Source: JALOAR01 sp964348605
Lineage (GTDB): Bacteria; Patescibacteriota; Minisyncoccia; UBA6257; Colwellbacteraceae
Assembly: GCA_964348605.1 (NCBI GenBank)
Contig: CAYGDC010000006.1
Coordinates: 1-21,884 of the forward strand
DNA: 21,884 nucleotides
Direction: 5' to 3'
Part shown: piece by piece, positions 7,155-15,007 of the stretch
How the letters are laid out: the number at the start of each line of letters is the position of its first letter
Position numbering within the stretch: position 1 is the stretch's first letter
Made by a program: the position numbers and the translations under genes
The notes under the pieces: generated by a model
The model's input: only the letters and a program-made list of their open reading frames with translations
Told to the model about the DNA's origin: nothing
The model's database searches: none

Positions 7155-9260
7155 ATGGATTTAAATAAAAAAATTTTTGAAACAAAAGTTGCGGGGAGAC
7201 CTTTAAAAATAGAAATTTCGCGTCTTGCTGAGCAAGCAAACGCAGCAGTGCTTGCAACTTATGGAGAGACTTCAGTGCTTGCAACTATTGTGATGGGCAA
7301 AGAAGATAAAGACGATGATTTTATGCCTCTGCTCGTTGACTATGAAGAAAAATATTATGCTGTAGGAAAAATATTGGGAAGCCAATATGTCCGTCGCGAA
7401 GGAAGGCCATCAGAAGACGCTGTCTTAGCAGGCCGTTTAATAGATAGAGCTATTCGTCCTCTTTTTGATGCACGAATCAGGCGGCCAATTCAAGTAACAG
7501 CAACTATCCTTTCTTATGATGAGGAGAATGATCCTGATTTTACCGCTCTCACCGCTGTCTCTATTGCGCTGGGCATTTCTGACATTCCATGGAATGGTCC
7601 AATAGCTGGGGTTTCTGTGGCTCAATTTGGCAACACTATTTCTATTAACCCAACAGAGAGCGAGCTCATAGCAAAGCATGCTGATAAACGCTTTTTAAGC
7701 TTTATTGCTGGATTAAACGGTGAAGTAAACATGATTGAGCTTGAGGGATTTGAGGCTGATGAGTCAGAAATTATCAACGCTTATGCTGAGGCCATGAAGG
7801 AAATTGAAAAACTTCTTGTGTTTAAGCGAGATATTATTGCAAAAATTGGTAAGCCGAAAGCTAATATCGTATTTACTGAGCCCACTGAAGAATTAAAATC
7901 CGCCGTCCGCACTTTTCTTTCTAACAAGCTTGAAAGCGCCTTATTTAAGCAAGATAAAGTTGCGCGAGAAAATGCACTCTTTGATCTTAAAAAAGAAATG
8001 ATTGCTTATCTTCTAGAAAAAGGGCTTGTAGAAAAAGACCTATCTTTTACCGATGGCCTATTAGATGCTTATGCAAACGATATAGTTCATAAAGAAGTTT
8101 TAGAAAACAATCGTCGCGTAGATGGCAGAGCTCTTGATGAAGTGCGCGAACTTTATGCTGAAGTGGGTTTATTGCCCAGAACTCACGGGTCTTCTATTTT
8201 TGCTCGTGGCAACACACAGGCGCTTGCAATTATTACGCTTGCTCCTCCTGGCGCAGAAAAAACTATTGAAAGCATAGAGCGTGTTGGAAAGCAGCGGTTT
8301 ATGTTGCATTATAATTTTCCTGGTTATTCAGTAGGGGAGGCTAAATCATATCGCGGACCAGGTCGGCGAGACATAGGTCACGGCGCTTTAGCGGAAAAGG
8401 CAGTTAAAAGCGTGATCCCAACAACTGATGAATTTCCATATACCATTCGTGCTGTTTCCGAGATTCTCTCTTCTAATGGATCTTCTTCAATGGCAACAGT
8501 TTGTTCTACAATATTAGCACTTATGGATGCGGGCGTTCCTATCAAGAAACCTGTCGCGGGAATAGCTATGGGACTTATGTCATCTTCTAGCGGAAAATAT
8601 AAAGTTCTAACCGATATTCAGGGCCCAGAAGATCATTATGGCGATATGGATTTTAAAGTTGCAGGCACCAAAGAAGGAGTCAACGCTATTCAAATGGATG
8701 TTAAAATTTCAGGCATCCCATTAAATATTTTACTTGAGGGACTTTTGCAGGCGAAAAAAGCACGCACCGAAATTTTGTCTGTTATGACAACAACAATTGC
8801 TGCTCCTCGGCCAGAGGTTTCTAAGCATGCTCCGCAAATCGTTGTTATTGATATAGATCCAAGCCGTATCGGCGAAGTTATCGGTCCGGGCGGAAAAATT
8901 ATTAACGGCATTATTGCGAGAACAGGCGTATCTATTGATATAGACGATATTGGTAAAGTGTTCATCGCCGCTAAAGACAAATCCTCACTTGAAGCAGGAG
9001 TAAAAGAAGTTAGCTCTATATTAAAGGAGTTTCAGGTAGGCGAAATAATAGAAGGCAATATTATCCGCATTTTAGATTTTGGCGCCATTGTTGATCTAGG
9101 CGGAGGCAAAGACGGCATGATTCATGTTTCTGAGCTTAAAGACGGATTTGTTAAAAATGTGACTGATGTTGTAAACATGGGAGACTTTGTTCGTGCAAAA
9201 ATTGTTAAAATAAGCGAAGGCAAAATAGGATTATCAATTAAACAATTAAAAGATAAATAG
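7155..9260 (+). CDS. pnp: Polyribonucleotide nucleotidyltransferase (PNPase)
   Basis: A 701-residue protein of normal family length. PNPase degrades RNA 3'-to-5' by phosphorolysis as a trimeric ring and can also add heteropolymeric tails. Domains in order: first RNase PH-like domain (about 10-145), all-helical linker (about 150-300), second RNase PH-like domain (about 320-540), KH domain with VIGPGGKII (about 570-625) and an S1 domain (about 628-698) ending GLSIKQL. The active-site region SSNGSSSMATVC (phosphate binding) and DIQGPEDHYGDMDF, with the metal-binding aspartates (about 486-498), is intact. The start ATG lies 3 bp after the NYN stop and has no Shine-Dalgarno sequence, so translation probably depends on coupling. 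The rpsO-pnp order is the classical bacterial arrangement with one gene inserted. Confidence 0.96.
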   Translation: MDLNKKIFETKVAGRPLKIEISRLAEQANAAVLATYGETSVLATIVMGKEDKDDDFMPLLVDYEEKYYAVGKILGSQYVRREGRPSEDAVLAGRLIDRAIRPLFDARIRRPIQVTATILSYDEENDPDFTALTAVSIALGISDIPWNGPIAGVSVAQFGNTISINPTESELIAKHADKRFLSFIAGLNGEVNMIELEGFEADESEIINAYAEAMKEIEKLLVFKRDIIAKIGKPKANIVFTEPTEELKSAVRTFLSNKLESALFKQDKVARENALFDLKKEMIAYLLEKGLVEKDLSFTDGLLDAYANDIVHKEVLENNRRVDGRALDEVRELYAEVGLLPRTHGSSIFARGNTQALAIITLAPPGAEKTIESIERVGKQRFMLHYNFPGYSVGEAKSYRGPGRRDIGHGALAEKAVKSVIPTTDEFPYTIRAVSEILSSNGSSSMATVCSTILALMDAGVPIKKPVAGIAMGLMSSSSGKYKVLTDIQGPEDHYGDMDFKVAGTKEGVNAIQMDVKISGIPLNILLEGLLQAKKARTEILSVMTTTIAAPRPEVSKHAPQIVVIDIDPSRIGEVIGPGGKIINGIIARTGVSIDIDDIGKVFIAAKDKSSLEAGVKEVSSILKEFQVGEIIEGNIIRILDFGAIVDLGGGKDGMIHVSELKDGFVKNVTDVVNMGDFVRAKIVKISEGKIGLSIKQLKDK

Positions 9261-9342
9261 CAAAATATACGCTGATTATAATTGATTATTTATATAAGAG
9301 AATAAATAGCATTTGTTAGTTGTGTAAAATTAATGTACCGCT

Positions 9343-9351
9343 TTATCCACA
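9343..9351 (+). promoter_or_regulatory. Single consensus DnaA-box sequence
   Basis: TTATCCACA, an exact match to the DnaA box consensus, lies 44 to 36 nt upstream of the ATG at 9387 and just upstream of its -10 element. No second perfect box is nearby, so it is not an origin. It could be a DnaA-responsive operator or chance. Confidence 0.25.
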
Positions 9352-9371
9352 GTGTATAAATTATTGTATTT

Positions 9372-9380
9372 TGTTATAAT
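9372..9380 (+). promoter_or_regulatory. Extended -10 promoter of the Pro-rich membrane protein gene (leaderless)
   Basis: TGt followed by TATAAT (9375-9380), then 6 nt to the ATG at 9387, so the A of the ATG is the expected +1. No good -35 box is visible. Confidence 0.6.
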
Positions 9381-9386
9381 AAGCAT

Positions 9387-11010
9387 ATGAACGAATCAAC
9401 AAATACAAATCAGCCTATACGACCGGATTTTAGTGGACCTGCAGCACCCAACTATAATAATAGCCTATCTAGGCCTACGCCACTAAATACCGAGGGCTTC
9501 GGATTAAATAGTCAGCCCACTGTTTCTAGCTGGTCACCAGGAATAGCCCCTACTCCGGGCCCACTAGATAAAGTCGCTCCATTATCTCCTATCTCATCAC
9601 ATACTGAAGTCGCTTCCTCTAATTTTAGCGGACATGCCAGCATGACCCCCCCTATAATGTCTGCTCCTGTGCCCTCTCCAAACGCTACTCAATATGAAAT
9701 AAAAACTTTATCTTCTGACGCCGAAACTCTTAAAGCATCTGGCGGAGCAGAGACTCTGCCACAAATTACAACTTCTTTGCCTAATATAATGCAAGATATA
9801 TCAAAAGCGCCTGCTTCTTTTATTGCCCCAGCCCCAACTCCAGTCCCGGCTCNNNNNNNNNNNNNNNNNNNNNNNNNNNNNNNNNNNNNNNNNNNNNNNN
9901 NNNNNNNNNNNNNNNNNNNNNNNNNNNNNNNNNNNNNNNNNNNNNNNNNNNNCAGTTCCAGCCCCAACTCCAGTCCCGGCTCCAGTTCCAGCCCCAACTC
10001 CAGTCCCGGCTCCAGTTCCAGCCCCAACTCCAGTCCCAGTCCCAGCTCCCACTTCTGCGCCGAATATAATACAGTCTACCTCTACTCCTCCTGCATTTAT
10101 TGCAAGCGATACAAATCTTGCTCCCAAGGCCTTTTCTCCTCTTTCAATGGGTGGAGAAGAGTTCTTTAATCCTGCTGCTACTATAGCCCCAATTAAAAAG
10201 AAAGGGATTTCTAAAACAGTTTTTATTATCAGCACCATAATTATTCTTATAGGACTTGGCATACTTGTTATTTTATTTGCAACGCCTTTTTTTAGGCCTG
10301 CTCCAGCTCTTGTTGAGCCAACTGACACTATTACTCCTCCAGCCGTAGTTGTTGAAGTAACGCCTCCCCTTATAGTAGAACCAGAACCAGAACCAGCGCC
10401 GCCTCCTATTATTCCTGTTTATACATCACTTTTTACTACCCCAGCTAATTTTGTTGAACGCTATACTATAGAAAACATAACCCTTGAATCATTAAAGCAG
10501 GCCTTGTTTGCTTCATTAACAGGTGAGCCAGCGAGAGCTGCGGCGAGAGATAAAATGATAAGAGAAGTTATTATAAGCAGAGCAAATGGAGCTCCTTTAG
10601 TTTTTTCTTCTTTCTTATCTATGTTCTTACCAGACATAGGCTTCGAAAGAGTTTCTACAATATTTGAGGATAATTTCACTCTTTTTATCCACGAAAACCG
10701 TTTTATTGGATTTATTGCCCAAACCAAAATAGAAGCGACTCCTGCAGAGCTTATCGATTTTAGCGCCTCTCTCGAGGCCTCCTTTAATCTTGGTAATTTC
10801 TATATTACAAGGCCAGGCACTCAATCTATGTTCACAGACAGTGTTCTTGGCGGAAACTTAATTAGAAAAGTTTCCTTTGCTGATGCATCGGGTCAAGACT
10901 TCCACTATGGCTGGTTTAGAGATTCTAAACACAGAAGTTACTTAATTGTTTCTGTTTCGTCTGCGGGAGAGGGCATGATAGAAGCAGTTAGAAGAACGGG
11001 GCTTTATTAG
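9387..11010 (+). CDS. Proline/alanine-repeat single-pass membrane protein with unknown exported domain (gene crosses a 100-N assembly gap)
   Basis: The reading frame from the ATG at 9387 runs into a 100-N gap (9853-9952), and the same coding sense resumes after it in another phase. The gap is a fixed-size placeholder, and a true length divisible by 3 rejoins both parts. Order of parts: a Pro/Ser/Thr-rich, probably disordered N-terminal stretch of about 145 residues; a decameric repeat reading PVPAPTPVPA on both sides of the gap; a short linker; KKKGISK and one transmembrane helix (VFIISTIIILIGLGILVILF); a second Pro/Glu-rich stretch; then a roughly 190-residue globular domain beginning near FVERYTIENITLESL and ending GEGMIEAVRRTGLY. 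The basic residues before the helix put the repeat inside the cell and the domain outside. I do not recognise the outer domain. It is a single-gene unit between pnp and nusA. Confidence 0.7.
9825..10050 (+). repeat. 30-bp minisatellite (10-codon Pro/Ala/Val/Thr repeat) with assembly gap
   Basis: The 30-bp unit encodes CCA-GTT-CCA-GCC-CCA-ACT and then CCA-GTC-CCG-GCT. One partial copy precedes the N run and about three near-identical copies follow it, the last diverging into CCAGTCCCAGCT. The gap almost certainly reflects collapse of this array, so the true copy number is unknown. Confidence 0.85.
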
Positions 11011-11015
11011 ATAAT

Positions 11016-11044
11016 TTGACGCATAGTTATTAATATGAGATAAT
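11016..11044 (+). promoter_or_regulatory. Promoter upstream of nusA
   Basis: TTGACG (11016-11021), a 17-nt spacer and GATAAT (11039-11044) with an extended TGa. The predicted start is near 11051, immediately before the terminator-like hairpin at 11057-11081. Confidence 0.65.
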
Positions 11045-11052
11045 ATATTTAC

Positions 11053-11085
11053 ATGAAAAGCCCCGCCAATAGCGGGGTTTTCTAA
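11053..11085 (+). CDS. Possible 10-codon leaderless leader peptide before nusA
   Basis: ATG at 11053 opens a 10-codon ORF (MKSPANSGVF) ending at TAA 11083-11085, 13 nt before nusA. The ATG lies 8 nt after the -10 box, the spacing seen for leaderless genes elsewhere in this window. The codons cover the whole terminator-like hairpin, so a translating ribosome would keep it open. An ORF this short can arise by chance; treat as hypothesis. Confidence 0.3.
   Translation: MKSPANSGVF
11057..11081 (+). terminator. Terminator-like hairpin / putative attenuator in the nusA leader
   Basis: Stem AAAGCCCCGC with GCGGGGTTTT (one G-T pair) and loop CAATA, followed by a short T run that overlaps the stem. 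It can end transcripts from the upstream gene. Because it lies downstream of the nusA promoter, nusA transcripts must pass it. Confidence 0.6.
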
Positions 11086-11098
11086 AAAAATAAATACA

Positions 11099-12316
11099 AT
11101 GGACTTAAAACAAATTATTACAGCAATTAATCAAATTGCAAAAGAAAGAAATATCGACGCAGTACGCGTTTTAGAAGGTGTAGAGGATTCTCTAGCAACC
11201 GCTTATCGTAAAGAATATGGCCAAAAGGGAGAAATTGTTAAAGCAAAAATTAATCCTGATACTAACGAAGTACATTTTTGGCAGATTAAAGAAGTAGTTG
11301 ACGAGAGTGTGGTGCGTGTGCCAGTAGAAGGCGTCGAAGACTCGCCTATAGAAAACGGTCAACCTCAAGAAGAATCTAGCGATATTGTTGAAAGCAGGCT
11401 TCCTTTATATCATCCAGAGCGCCACATATTTATTACTGAAGCACGAGACATTAAGGCTGATGTAGTCATTGGAGACAATCTCGAGTTTCCTTTAGAACCT
11501 AAATTAGATTTTGGACGCATAGCCGCTCAGTCTGCTAAGCAAGTTATTTTGCAAAAATTTCGCGAAGCAGAAAAGGAGTCTGTATTTAGTGAATTTAAAG
11601 ACAAAGAGGGTAAAATCATCTCTGGCATTATTCACCGCTTTGATCGTGGCAATGTACATGTAGATTTAGGTCGCATATCAGGCATTATGTTTGCAAATGA
11701 AGCTATCCCAGGCGAGCATTATGGTGCTAGTTCTCGAATGCGATTTTATATTGTTACCATACAAGAAAATAGACGCGGTCAACCAGAAATAATTCTTTCG
11801 CGCGCCCATCCTCGCTTTATTGCTAAGCTTTTTGAATTAGAGGTGCCTGAAATAGCTGATGGCACAATTGCCATAAAAGGCATTGCTCGTGAAGCAGGTA
11901 GTCGTACTAAAATGGCGGTATTTTCAGATATTCAAGGAGTTGACCCTATTGGCTCTTGCGTTGGTCAGCGTGGTACTCGCATTATGGCAGTTACAAACGA
12001 AATTGGTCACGAAAAAATAGATATTATTGAATGGTCTGCAAATCCAGAGGAGTATATCGCCGCATCTCTTTCTCCTGCTCAAGTTAAAGAAGTGCAGATT
12101 TTTGGCAAAAATGAAGCGAGAGTTCTTGTGCCCGCAAATCAATTAAGTCTAGCTATTGGCAAAGGAGGGCAAAATGTTCGCTTAGCAGCAAGATTAACAG
12201 GGTGGAAAATTGATGTTCGTTCTGAAATGAATCCGAATGAAGAACAAGAGGGAGGAGTGGCGGAGTCTATTGATCTTCAATCCACTGAGCCGCATATAGA
12301 AGCGCCAGAGGAATAA
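11099..12316 (+). CDS. nusA: Transcription termination/antitermination factor NusA
   Basis: A 405-residue protein with the NusA core. The N-terminal RNA-polymerase-binding domain (about 1-150) carries a roughly 30-residue acidic insertion near 80-105 (SPIENGQPQEESS). It is followed by an S1 domain (about 160-235, with RFDRGNVHVDLG), a first KH domain (VGQRGTRI, about 283-290) and a second KH domain (IGKGGQNVRLA, about 350-360). NusA binds RNA polymerase near the exit channel, enhances pausing and hairpin-dependent termination, and takes part in antitermination. The C-terminal acidic repeats of E. coli NusA are absent, as in most bacteria; a short acidic tail remains. The usual neighbours rimP and infB are missing here; a membrane protein lies upstream and an acetyltransferase downstream. 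The promoter, hairpin and mini-ORF upstream suggest attenuation control. Confidence 0.94.
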   Translation: MDLKQIITAINQIAKERNIDAVRVLEGVEDSLATAYRKEYGQKGEIVKAKINPDTNEVHFWQIKEVVDESVVRVPVEGVEDSPIENGQPQEESSDIVESRLPLYHPERHIFITEARDIKADVVIGDNLEFPLEPKLDFGRIAAQSAKQVILQKFREAEKESVFSEFKDKEGKIISGIIHRFDRGNVHVDLGRISGIMFANEAIPGEHYGASSRMRFYIVTIQENRRGQPEIILSRAHPRFIAKLFELEVPEIADGTIAIKGIAREAGSRTKMAVFSDIQGVDPIGSCVGQRGTRIMAVTNEIGHEKIDIIEWSANPEEYIAASLSPAQVKEVQIFGKNEARVLVPANQLSLAIGKGGQNVRLAARLTGWKIDVRSEMNPNEEQEGGVAESIDLQSTEPHIEAPEE

Positions 12317-12384
12317 GAAAATAATAAGCTATAAGTATAAATTCTTTATTGTATAAAGATAATTATCTAAAGAAACTAAATGAA

Positions 12385-12882
12385 ATGATAATTAAAGCTC
12401 ACGCAAATCAAAAGATTGTAATTAGACAGCTCACAAATAGCGATAATAAAATTATTAAACAATCTCAGTGTTTTATGAGCCCATTACAAAAGCCAAAACA
12501 ATGGCTTGAAGTTAGAATAAAAAAAATAAAAGATAAAAAAGCAGTTTTTTTAGTAGCTGAACACAATAATGCCATTGTTGGAATGTCAGAAATTAATTTA
12601 CGCGCTGGACAACAAAGCCATGTTGGGGAATGCGGTGTTTGTATCGAAAAAAATTATCGAGGAATAGGGCTAGGCACATCTCTAATGGAAGAAATAATTA
12701 AATTAGCCAAAAAAAACCTTAAACCAAGACCTAAGGTGCTTAGATGTAGCACTTCTTCAGCAAATCAACAAGCAATAAAGCTTGTTCATAAGCTAGGATT
12801 TAAAATAATTGCAAATATCCCTAATCAGATTCGACATAAAAATAAATTAGTAGATGAAATAATAATGATTTTATATCTTTAG
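12385..12882 (+). CDS. GNAT-family N-acetyltransferase
   Basis: Starting at ATG 12385 gives 165 residues; an in-frame TTG at 12349 would add 12. A TATAAA sequence ends 7 nt before the TTG, so the longer form cannot be excluded. The GNAT fold is visible: first strand KIVIRQLTNSD, then a central strand with AVFLVAEHNNAIVGMSEINL, motif A with IEKNYRGIGLGTSLMEEI (acetyl-CoA pyrophosphate loop, R/Q-x-x-G-x-G/A type), and motif B with SANQQAIKLVHKLGFKII. This N-Q-x-A-I-x-L-Y/H-x-x-x-GF pattern is common in RimI/RimJ-like protein or small-molecule acetyltransferases. The acceptor cannot be deduced. It lies 68 nt after nusA on the same strand. Confidence 0.82.
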   Translation: MIIKAHANQKIVIRQLTNSDNKIIKQSQCFMSPLQKPKQWLEVRIKKIKDKKAVFLVAEHNNAIVGMSEINLRAGQQSHVGECGVCIEKNYRGIGLGTSLMEEIIKLAKKNLKPRPKVLRCSTSSANQQAIKLVHKLGFKIIANIPNQIRHKNKLVDEIIMILYL

Positions 12883-12998
12883 AATTATAAAAAAATATCA
12901 CACAATTAGATTCTTAGTAGTTAGCGATTTATCTATTAATCATAATTATTAGGACTATAAGTTAATAGCTTAAATCAATTTTACTTTTTCGTATTTTT

Positions 12999-13007
12999 TG
13001 ATATAAT
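12999..13007 (+). promoter_or_regulatory. Extended -10 promoter of clpP (leaderless)
   Basis: TGa followed by TATAAT (13002-13007), then 6 nt to the ATG at 13014. The -35 region is poor (TTTTAC at 17-nt spacing). Confidence 0.6.
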
Positions 13008-13013
13008 CTCAAT

Positions 13014-13616
13014 ATGGATTCTATAAAAAACGATTATTTAATACCCACTGTTATTGAAAAATCTGCTTCCGGTGAGCGAGCTTTTGATATTTATTCTCGC
13101 CTCCTAAAAGATAGAATAATTTTTTTAGGCAAGCCCATCGGTGACGATATTGCAAACATTGTAATCGCTCAGATGCTTTTTCTTGCAAGCGAAGACCAAA
13201 AAAAACCGATTAAGCTATATATCAATTCACCAGGTGGCGCTGTTACAGCAGGCATGGCAATACACGACACAATGAAATTCGTAAAGCCCCCAGTTGAAAC
13301 AGTCTGCGTAGGCATGGCAGCATCCATCGCTGCCTTCTTGCTTGCTTCAGGAGAAAAAGGAAGCAGATTTGCTCTGCCTAATTCAGAGATTCTTATTCAT
13401 CAAGTAATGGGAGGGATAGAAGGACAAGCAAGCGATATAGAAATAGCCGCTAAACAAATATTAAAAACTAAGACTAAAATCAACCAGCTTCTTTCTAAAA
13501 TGACGGGACAACCTCTTTCTAAAATAGAAAGCGACTCAGACAGAGACTATTGGCTCTCGGCCGAAGAAGCAAAGGAATATGGCATCATTGATGAAGTTGT
13601 CAAAAAAGCTAAATAA
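13014..13616 (+). CDS. clpP: ATP-dependent Clp protease proteolytic subunit
   Basis: A 200-residue serine peptidase of family S14 with a complete triad: S104 (VGMAASIAAFLL), H129 (ILIHQ) and D178 (DSDRDYWLSAEEA). The substrate-binding and oligomerisation segments YINSPGGAVTAGMAI and the glycine-rich GGIEGQASDIEI handle segment are intact. ClpP forms a double-heptamer chamber that degrades proteins threaded in by a Clp ATPase (ClpX, ClpA or ClpC). The N-terminal IPTVIEKS segment matches the axial-loop region. No clpX follows as it does in many bacteria; the only Clp ATPase here is the ClpB-like gene 2.6 kb downstream, which carries an IGF loop. The 3' end overlaps tyrS by up to 38 bp. Confidence 0.96.
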   Translation: MDSIKNDYLIPTVIEKSASGERAFDIYSRLLKDRIIFLGKPIGDDIANIVIAQMLFLASEDQKKPIKLYINSPGGAVTAGMAIHDTMKFVKPPVETVCVGMAASIAAFLLASGEKGSRFALPNSEILIHQVMGGIEGQASDIEIAAKQILKTKTKINQLLSKMTGQPLSKIESDSDRDYWLSAEEAKEYGIIDEVVKKAK

Positions 13617-14835
13617 AGAAGAAGAAATCGCTTTCATAGACGAGCTTCTTAACCGAAGCGTTGAAGAAGTAATCCCATCAAAAGAAGCTCTAAAAGAAGT
13701 TCTTTTGTCTGGCAAAAAACTTACAATCTACATTGGTTTTGATCCGACTGGCACATCACTTCATTTGGGGCATGCAAAACAATGCATGATTTTAGAATCG
13801 TTCCGCCAACTTGGACACAAAGTAATTTTCTTAATAGGGGATTTTACCGCTCGCATTGGCGACCCAACTGATAAAGATGTCGCCCGCAAACAATTAACGC
13901 GCGCAGAAGTTAAACACAATGTTAAAACTTGGCTTAAGCAAGTTTCTCCGATTATCGGCCTAAAAGACAAAAAAAATCCGGTTATTGTTAAATACAATCA
14001 CGATTGGCTTTCAAAACTTAATTTTGAAGACATTGTAAGTCTTGCCTCTAATTTTACAGTCCAGCACATGTTAAAACGCGATATGTTTGAGCGTCGCCTA
14101 GAAGAACAGAAACCAATACACCTTCACGAGTTTTTTTATCCTCTAATGCAGGGCTATGATAGCGTCGCTATGAATGTTGATATAGAGCTTTGTGGTAATG
14201 ACCAAAAATTCAACGCACTTTGTGGAAGGACTTTACAGAGAAAATTAAATAACAAAGAAAAATTTGTGTTTATCACAACTCTTCTTGTAAATCCTGCAAC
14301 AGGAGAAAAAATGATGTCTAAAAGTCTTGGCACAGGAGTATTTTTAGATACTTCTCCTACAGATATGTTTGGAAGCGTAATGGCGCAAGCAGACGAAAGC
14401 ATGATTCAGCTTTTTACCGATTGCACTTATGTTGCTCTTAAGGAAATTGATGAAATTAAGTCAGGGCTTAGCTCAGGACTACTAAATCCTCGCGATATTA
14501 AAGTACGACTTGCTAAAGAAATTGTTGCTATGTATCACGGCTGGAAAGAAGCAGAGCGCTCCGCACATCAATTTGATTCTGTTTTCAAACATAAAGAGCT
14601 TCCGCCTGATATTAAAGAAGCTACAGTTTCTTTTTCGCATTCTACTATCACAGATATATTAATAATTGCTGGCCTTGCTTCTTCTAAAAGCGAAGCTCGT
14701 CGTCTTGTTGAACATGGGGGAGTAAAGATAAGCGGTGAAAAAATCACCGACCCCAAAAAAGAAATAACTATTTCTAAAGAAGGCGTTATTATCCAAGCAG
14801 GCAAACGCAATTTTGTGAAGATTATAAAAAAATAA
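13579..14835 (+). CDS. tyrS: Tyrosyl-tRNA synthetase
   Basis: A 418-residue class I synthetase. Signature sequences: HIGH-type motif HLGH (residues 62-65, in GFDPTGTSLHLGHA), GDFTARIGDPT, and KMSKS-type motif MMSKS (245-249). An S4-like RNA-binding domain occupies the C-terminus (about 357-418, LASSKSEARRLVEHGGVKISG). It charges tRNA-Tyr with tyrosine. The start is uncertain: ATG 13579 and ATG 13591 are both in frame and both lie inside clpP, so translation is probably coupled to clpP. AAGGA directly before 13579 is one of the few Shine-Dalgarno-like sequences in the window, but it is too close to that ATG (2-3 nt) and rather far from 13591. Confidence 0.95.
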   Translation: MASLMKLSKKLNKEEEIAFIDELLNRSVEEVIPSKEALKEVLLSGKKLTIYIGFDPTGTSLHLGHAKQCMILESFRQLGHKVIFLIGDFTARIGDPTDKDVARKQLTRAEVKHNVKTWLKQVSPIIGLKDKKNPVIVKYNHDWLSKLNFEDIVSLASNFTVQHMLKRDMFERRLEEQKPIHLHEFFYPLMQGYDSVAMNVDIELCGNDQKFNALCGRTLQRKLNNKEKFVFITTLLVNPATGEKMMSKSLGTGVFLDTSPTDMFGSVMAQADESMIQLFTDCTYVALKEIDEIKSGLSSGLLNPRDIKVRLAKEIVAMYHGWKEAERSAHQFDSVFKHKELPPDIKEATVSFSHSTITDILIIAGLASSKSEARRLVEHGGVKISGEKITDPKKEITISKEGVIIQAGKRNFVKIIKK

Positions 14836-14885
14836 ACCTTCTCTTTTATTCTATTATCCCCCGTAAGCGATTTTTTAAACTTTTC

Positions 14886-14913
14886 TATTTTGTATCTCTT
14901 GAAACTTTTAAGC
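14886..14913 (+). repeat. Direct repeat copy left of the htrA-like gene
   Basis: A 28-nt sequence containing TTTTGTAT and AAACTTTTAAGC matches 16065-16092 at 25 of 28 positions. The two copies bracket the protease gene. Looser relatives (AAACTTTTAAGCTTTT type) occur near 3871. Confidence 0.5.
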
Positions 14914-14992
14914 CTTTAAGCTTTGAGACTCTTAAACTTCCTTGCATAGCGAGCTTTTAATCTTGTATTTTTATGCTTTTTAATTTTAAATT

Positions 14993-15001
14993 TGTTAAAA
15001 T
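14993..15001 (+). promoter_or_regulatory. Extended -10 promoter of the HtrA-like gene (leaderless)
   Basis: TGt followed by TAAAAT (14996-15001), then 6 nt to the ATG at 15008. Confidence 0.5.
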
Positions 15002-15007
15002 ATTTTT

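Noticed and set aside
9689..10328. Minus-strand ORFs through the Pro-rich repeat (Gly/Ala/Val/Leu repeats)
   Set aside because: They mirror the plus-strand 30-bp repeat, cross the N gap and overlap a better supported gene.
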